In this document: in pieces, positions 6,536 to 8,616 of the stretch
Layout: the number at the start of each line of letters is the position of its first letter
Position numbering within the stretch: the stretch's first letter is position 1
Source of the DNA: an uncultured Micavibrio sp.
Lineage (GTDB): Bacteria; Pseudomonadota; Alphaproteobacteria; Micavibrionales; UBA1664
Assembly (NCBI GenBank): GCA_937896295.1
Contig: CALBME010000160.1
Span: 1-8,616, forward strand
Length of the DNA stretch: 8,616 nucleotides
Direction of reading: 5' to 3'
Translations under genes and position numbers: made by a program
Notes under the pieces: model-generated
Told to the model about the DNA's origin: nothing
The model's input: the letters and a program-made list of their open reading frames with translations, nothing else
Database searches by the model: none

Positions 6536-6748
6536 TTAGGGCATACGCGGGTTGGGCCGGAAGCTGGGGAGACACTGGTCGGAACGATTATTCCAAACCG
6601 AATCAACAACTTGACCAATGGTACAGCCGCTGCGCTGGGTGTTGTCGGCCCGGCTGGCGGCCACGCCGAATGCCGCGATCAGAAGAACGGCCGTACCCGT
6701 GGCCAGCGCGAGTGTTTTATTCGATATCAATGGTTTGTGTTCAGACAT
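6536..6748 (-). CDS. Small exported or membrane-anchored protein of unknown function (70 residues)
   Basis: I do not recognise it. The N-terminus has Lys5 and Lys11, then a hydrophobic stretch from about residue 12 to 31, then SRA before Asp35. This could be either a signal peptide cut after Ala34 or a membrane anchor. The remaining 36 residues are polar, contain exactly two cysteines (Cys42 and Cys59, 17 apart) and end in a Pro/Arg-rich tail. If exported, a single disulfide loop of 17 residues around a Trp-Asn-Asn segment is plausible. GGAAAG lies six bases upstream of the ATG and serves as a moderate ribosome binding site. An ATG slightly upstream is in another frame. The gene sits 59 bases downstream of mfd on the same strand and could be read from the mfd transcript. 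A real gene is likely, given the start signal and targeting sequence, but short length leaves doubt. Confidence 0.65.
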   Translation of the reverse strand: MSEHKPLISNKTLALATGTAVLLIAAFGVAASRADNTQRSGCTIGQVVDSVWNNRSDQCLPSFRPNPRMP

Positions 6749-6807
6749 GGCGATCTTTCCATATGTTTTAAAAAACCTTAGGAAAGCGGCGCGCGCAACA
6801 CAAGCTG
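6749..6807 (-). other. Short gap between mfd and the 70-residue gene; no clear terminator
   Basis: Read on the - strand, this 59-base gap holds a GC-rich alternating GCGCGCGC stretch close after the mfd stop, then CCTAAGG followed by six T. The CCTAAGG palindrome cannot form a useful stem (its loop would be one base), so the T-run does not make a convincing rho-independent terminator. A weak TTGTGT/TAAGGT pair with 17-base spacing matches the sigma-70 consensus at only three of six positions in each half. Confidence 0.3.
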
Positions 6808-8616
6808 CTACGCAGCAAGGGCCGCCAGTTCGGATGCGATGGATTTGGCCCCACCGAGTCGCTGGGCCGGCGTGGCATAGGCGCGGGTATAGAACAGGCG
6901 CTGGTCGGGACGGATGCGCATGGTGTTGGCCTTCTGCGCGATCAGGGTGATGACCCCTTCCGGGTTGGGCGGACGACTGCCGCGGAAGGCAACGACCACG
7001 CCCTTGGGGCCCGCCTCAAGGCTTTCGATGCCCGCCTTCTTGCATAGCGCCTTGATCTCGGTGAGCTGAAGCAGATTTTCCACCTCCGCCGGCAGGGCGC
7101 CGAAACGGTCGATCAGTTCGGCTGCGAAGGCCTCGACCTCCGCCGTGTCGTTCATGGTGGCAAGCCTGCGGTAGAGGCTCATGCGCACGTTCAGGTCATG
7201 GACGTAGGATTCCGGAATCAGAACCGAGACACCGACATTGATCGTGGGCGACCAGCCCAGATCCAGCGGCGCGGAATCCTGCCCCACGCCCGCGCGCGCC
7301 ATTTCGACCGCCTCTTCCAGCATCTGCTGGTAAAGCTCGACGCCGACTTCGCGGATATGGCCCGATTGCTGTTCGCCCAGAAGGTTGCCGGAGCCGCGAA
7401 TATCCATGTCATGGCTGGCCAGTTGAAATCCTGCACCAAGGCTGTCGAGCATGCCGATCACCTCAAGCCTTTTCTGCGCCATGGATGTCAGCGGCAATGC
7501 GCCGTTCCATGTCAGGTATGCGAAAGCGCGCTGTTTGGAGCGTCCGACCCGGCCACGGATCTGGTACAGCTGCGCCAGCCCGAACATATCGGCGTTATAG
7601 ACGATCAGTGTATTGGCGGTCGGCACGTCGAGGCCGGATTCGATGATGTTGGTGGCCATCAGCACTTCGTACTGGCGTTCGTAGAAGGCTGTCATGCGCG
7701 CCTCCAGCTCGCCGGGCGACAACTGGCCGTGGGCGGTGACGATTTTTACCTCGGGCACGAGTTCGCGCAGCTTTTCCTCCATCTCCTCCAGGTCCTTGAT
7801 ACGGGGGACCACGAAGAAAGACTGACCCCCGCGGTAATGTTCGCGCAAAATTGCCTCGCGGATAATCAGCGGATCGAACGGCATGACCGATGTGCGCACG
7901 GCCAGACGGTCCACCGGCGGGGTGGTGATGAGCGAGAGGTCGCGCACCCCTGACAGCGCCATCTGCAATGTGCGCGGAATCGGCGTCGCGGTCAGGGTCA
8001 GGACGTGCACGTCGCGCCGCAGGTCTTTGAGTTTTTCCTTCTGCTTCACGCCGAAATGCTGTTCTTCATCGACGATGACAAGGCCGAGATTGTTGAACTT
8101 GATGCTTTCGGCCAGCAAGGCGTGCGTACCGATGACGATATTGACGGTACCGTCGGCGATGCCCTGTTTGACCAGTTTGGCGTCCTTGGCGTTCACGAAA
8201 CGGGACAGCTGCGCGATTTTTAACGGGAAGCCGGCAAAGCGGCGCGTGAAGTTTTCGGCGTGCTGGCGTGCCAGCAGCGTGGTGGGAACGACCACGGCCA
8301 CCTGCCCCCCCGCCATGGCGGTGACGAAGCCCGCCCGCAGGGCCACTTCCGTCTTGCCAAACCCGACATCGCCGCAGACCAAGCGATCCATCGGGTGGTC
8401 GGTGTTCAAATCTTCCATCACATCCATGATGGCGCGCAATTGGTCATCGGTTTCCTGATACGGGAAACGGGACACAAATTCATCATAGATGCCGTCGCTG
8501 ACATGCAGTTTTTCACTTCGTTGCATCATGCGGGCGGCGGCGATTTTCAGCAGTCCCTCCGCCATGCGCATCAAATCTTTCTTCACGCGGGCTTTGCGCG
8601 CCTGCCACCCCGCCCC
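6808..8616 (-). CDS. mfd: Transcription-repair coupling factor Mfd, C-terminal half (5' end cut by window edge)
   Basis: Mfd recognises RNA polymerase stalled at DNA damage, pushes it off with an ATP-driven DNA translocase and recruits UvrA for nucleotide excision repair. The frame is open to the right edge and gives 602 residues. The GTG at 8584-8586 is internal, because the codons before it read GAGWQARKAR, matching the conserved stretch ahead of the translocase. Helicase superfamily 2 motifs appear in order: FPYQET and DQ upstream, Walker A GDVGFGKT (residues 82-89 from the edge, Lys at 8353-8355), DEEQ (8059-8070), TATPIPRTL, then ESGLDVPTANT, FGLAQLYQIRGRVGR (around 7541-7580). The C-terminal TRCF (D7) domain follows, beginning near NVGVSVLIPESYV. 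Full Mfd proteins are about 1150 residues, so the UvrB-like and RNA polymerase-interacting parts lie outside the window. All visible motifs are intact. Two small membrane-directed genes follow on the same strand. Confidence 0.97.
   Translation of the reverse strand, partial: GAGWQARKARVKKDLMRMAEGLLKIAAARMMQRSEKLHVSDGIYDEFVSRFPYQETDDQLRAIMDVMEDLNTDHPMDRLVCGDVGFGKTEVALRAGFVTAMAGGQVAVVVPTTLLARQHAENFTRRFAGFPLKIAQLSRFVNAKDAKLVKQGIADGTVNIVIGTHALLAESIKFNNLGLVIVDEEQHFGVKQKEKLKDLRRDVHVLTLTATPIPRTLQMALSGVRDLSLITTPPVDRLAVRTSVMPFDPLIIREAILREHYRGGQSFFVVPRIKDLEEMEEKLRELVPEVKIVTAHGQLSPGELEARMTAFYERQYEVLMATNIIESGLDVPTANTLIVYNADMFGLAQLYQIRGRVGRSKQRAFAYLTWNGALPLTSMAQKRLEVIGMLDSLGAGFQLASHDMDIRGSGNLLGEQQSGHIREVGVELYQQMLEEAVEMARAGVGQDSAPLDLGWSPTINVGVSVLIPESYVHDLNVRMSLYRRLATMNDTAEVEAFAAELIDRFGALPAEVENLLQLTEIKALCKKAGIESLEAGPKGVVVAFRGSRPPNPEGVITLIAQKANTMRIRPDQRLFYTRAYATPAQRLGGAKSIASELAALAA

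Noticed and set aside
6525..6783. Similar AT-rich strings flanking the 70-residue gene as possible element ends
   Set aside because: Only about eight bases (TTTTTTAA or TAAGGTTT) are shared, in low-complexity A/T runs, and there is no target duplication or transposase.
7198..7953. Long open frame on the + strand (251 codons) opposite mfd
   Set aside because: It lies wholly within conserved Mfd translocase and C-terminal coding sequence. Its His/Gln/Val-rich translation is typical of an antisense shadow.
8584..8586. GTG (read on the - strand) as the start of the Mfd fragment
   Set aside because: The ten codons between it and the right edge continue the conserved Mfd sequence, so this is an internal valine.

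Overview
The window looks like ordinary chromosomal DNA of a fairly GC-rich (about 60% by eye) alphaproteobacterium. The pointers are a plant-like class II DAHP synthase, a glutamine-dependent NAD+ synthase of about 550 residues, and directly behind it a short glutamyl-tRNA synthetase of the GltX2 type common in that class. The lineage is inferred from protein character and gene order, not from a search. There is no rRNA, tRNA, CRISPR array, insertion sequence or phage gene that I can see.

Layout. The left three quarters is read on the + strand: the 3' part of a class II DAHP synthase gene (cut by the left edge), two unrecognised genes for envelope proteins (an exported protein of about 182 residues and a 384-residue signal-anchored protein, 12 bases apart), then nadE and gltX (9 bases apart). 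The right part is read on the - strand: the 3' half of mfd (cut by the right edge), then a 70-residue and a 111-residue small membrane or exported protein. The two blocks converge at 6124-6164, where the 3' ends of gltX and the 111-residue gene overlap by 41 bases.

Function. The recognised genes are housekeeping: entry to the shikimate pathway, the last step of NAD+ synthesis, charging of tRNA with glutamate, and transcription-coupled repair. They do not form one pathway. The four unrecognised genes all look directed to the membrane or periplasm, and they are the only candidates for new biology here. The pair at 1408-3123 is the best of them, because the tight spacing and good ribosome binding sites suggest one expression unit.

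Non-coding signals are few: a possible stem-loop just upstream of the 182-residue gene, a perfect 14-base AT-rich palindrome between the two small - strand genes, and one weak promoter candidate. I found no convincing rho-independent terminator. I do not see evidence for a defence, mobile or otherwise exotic system.
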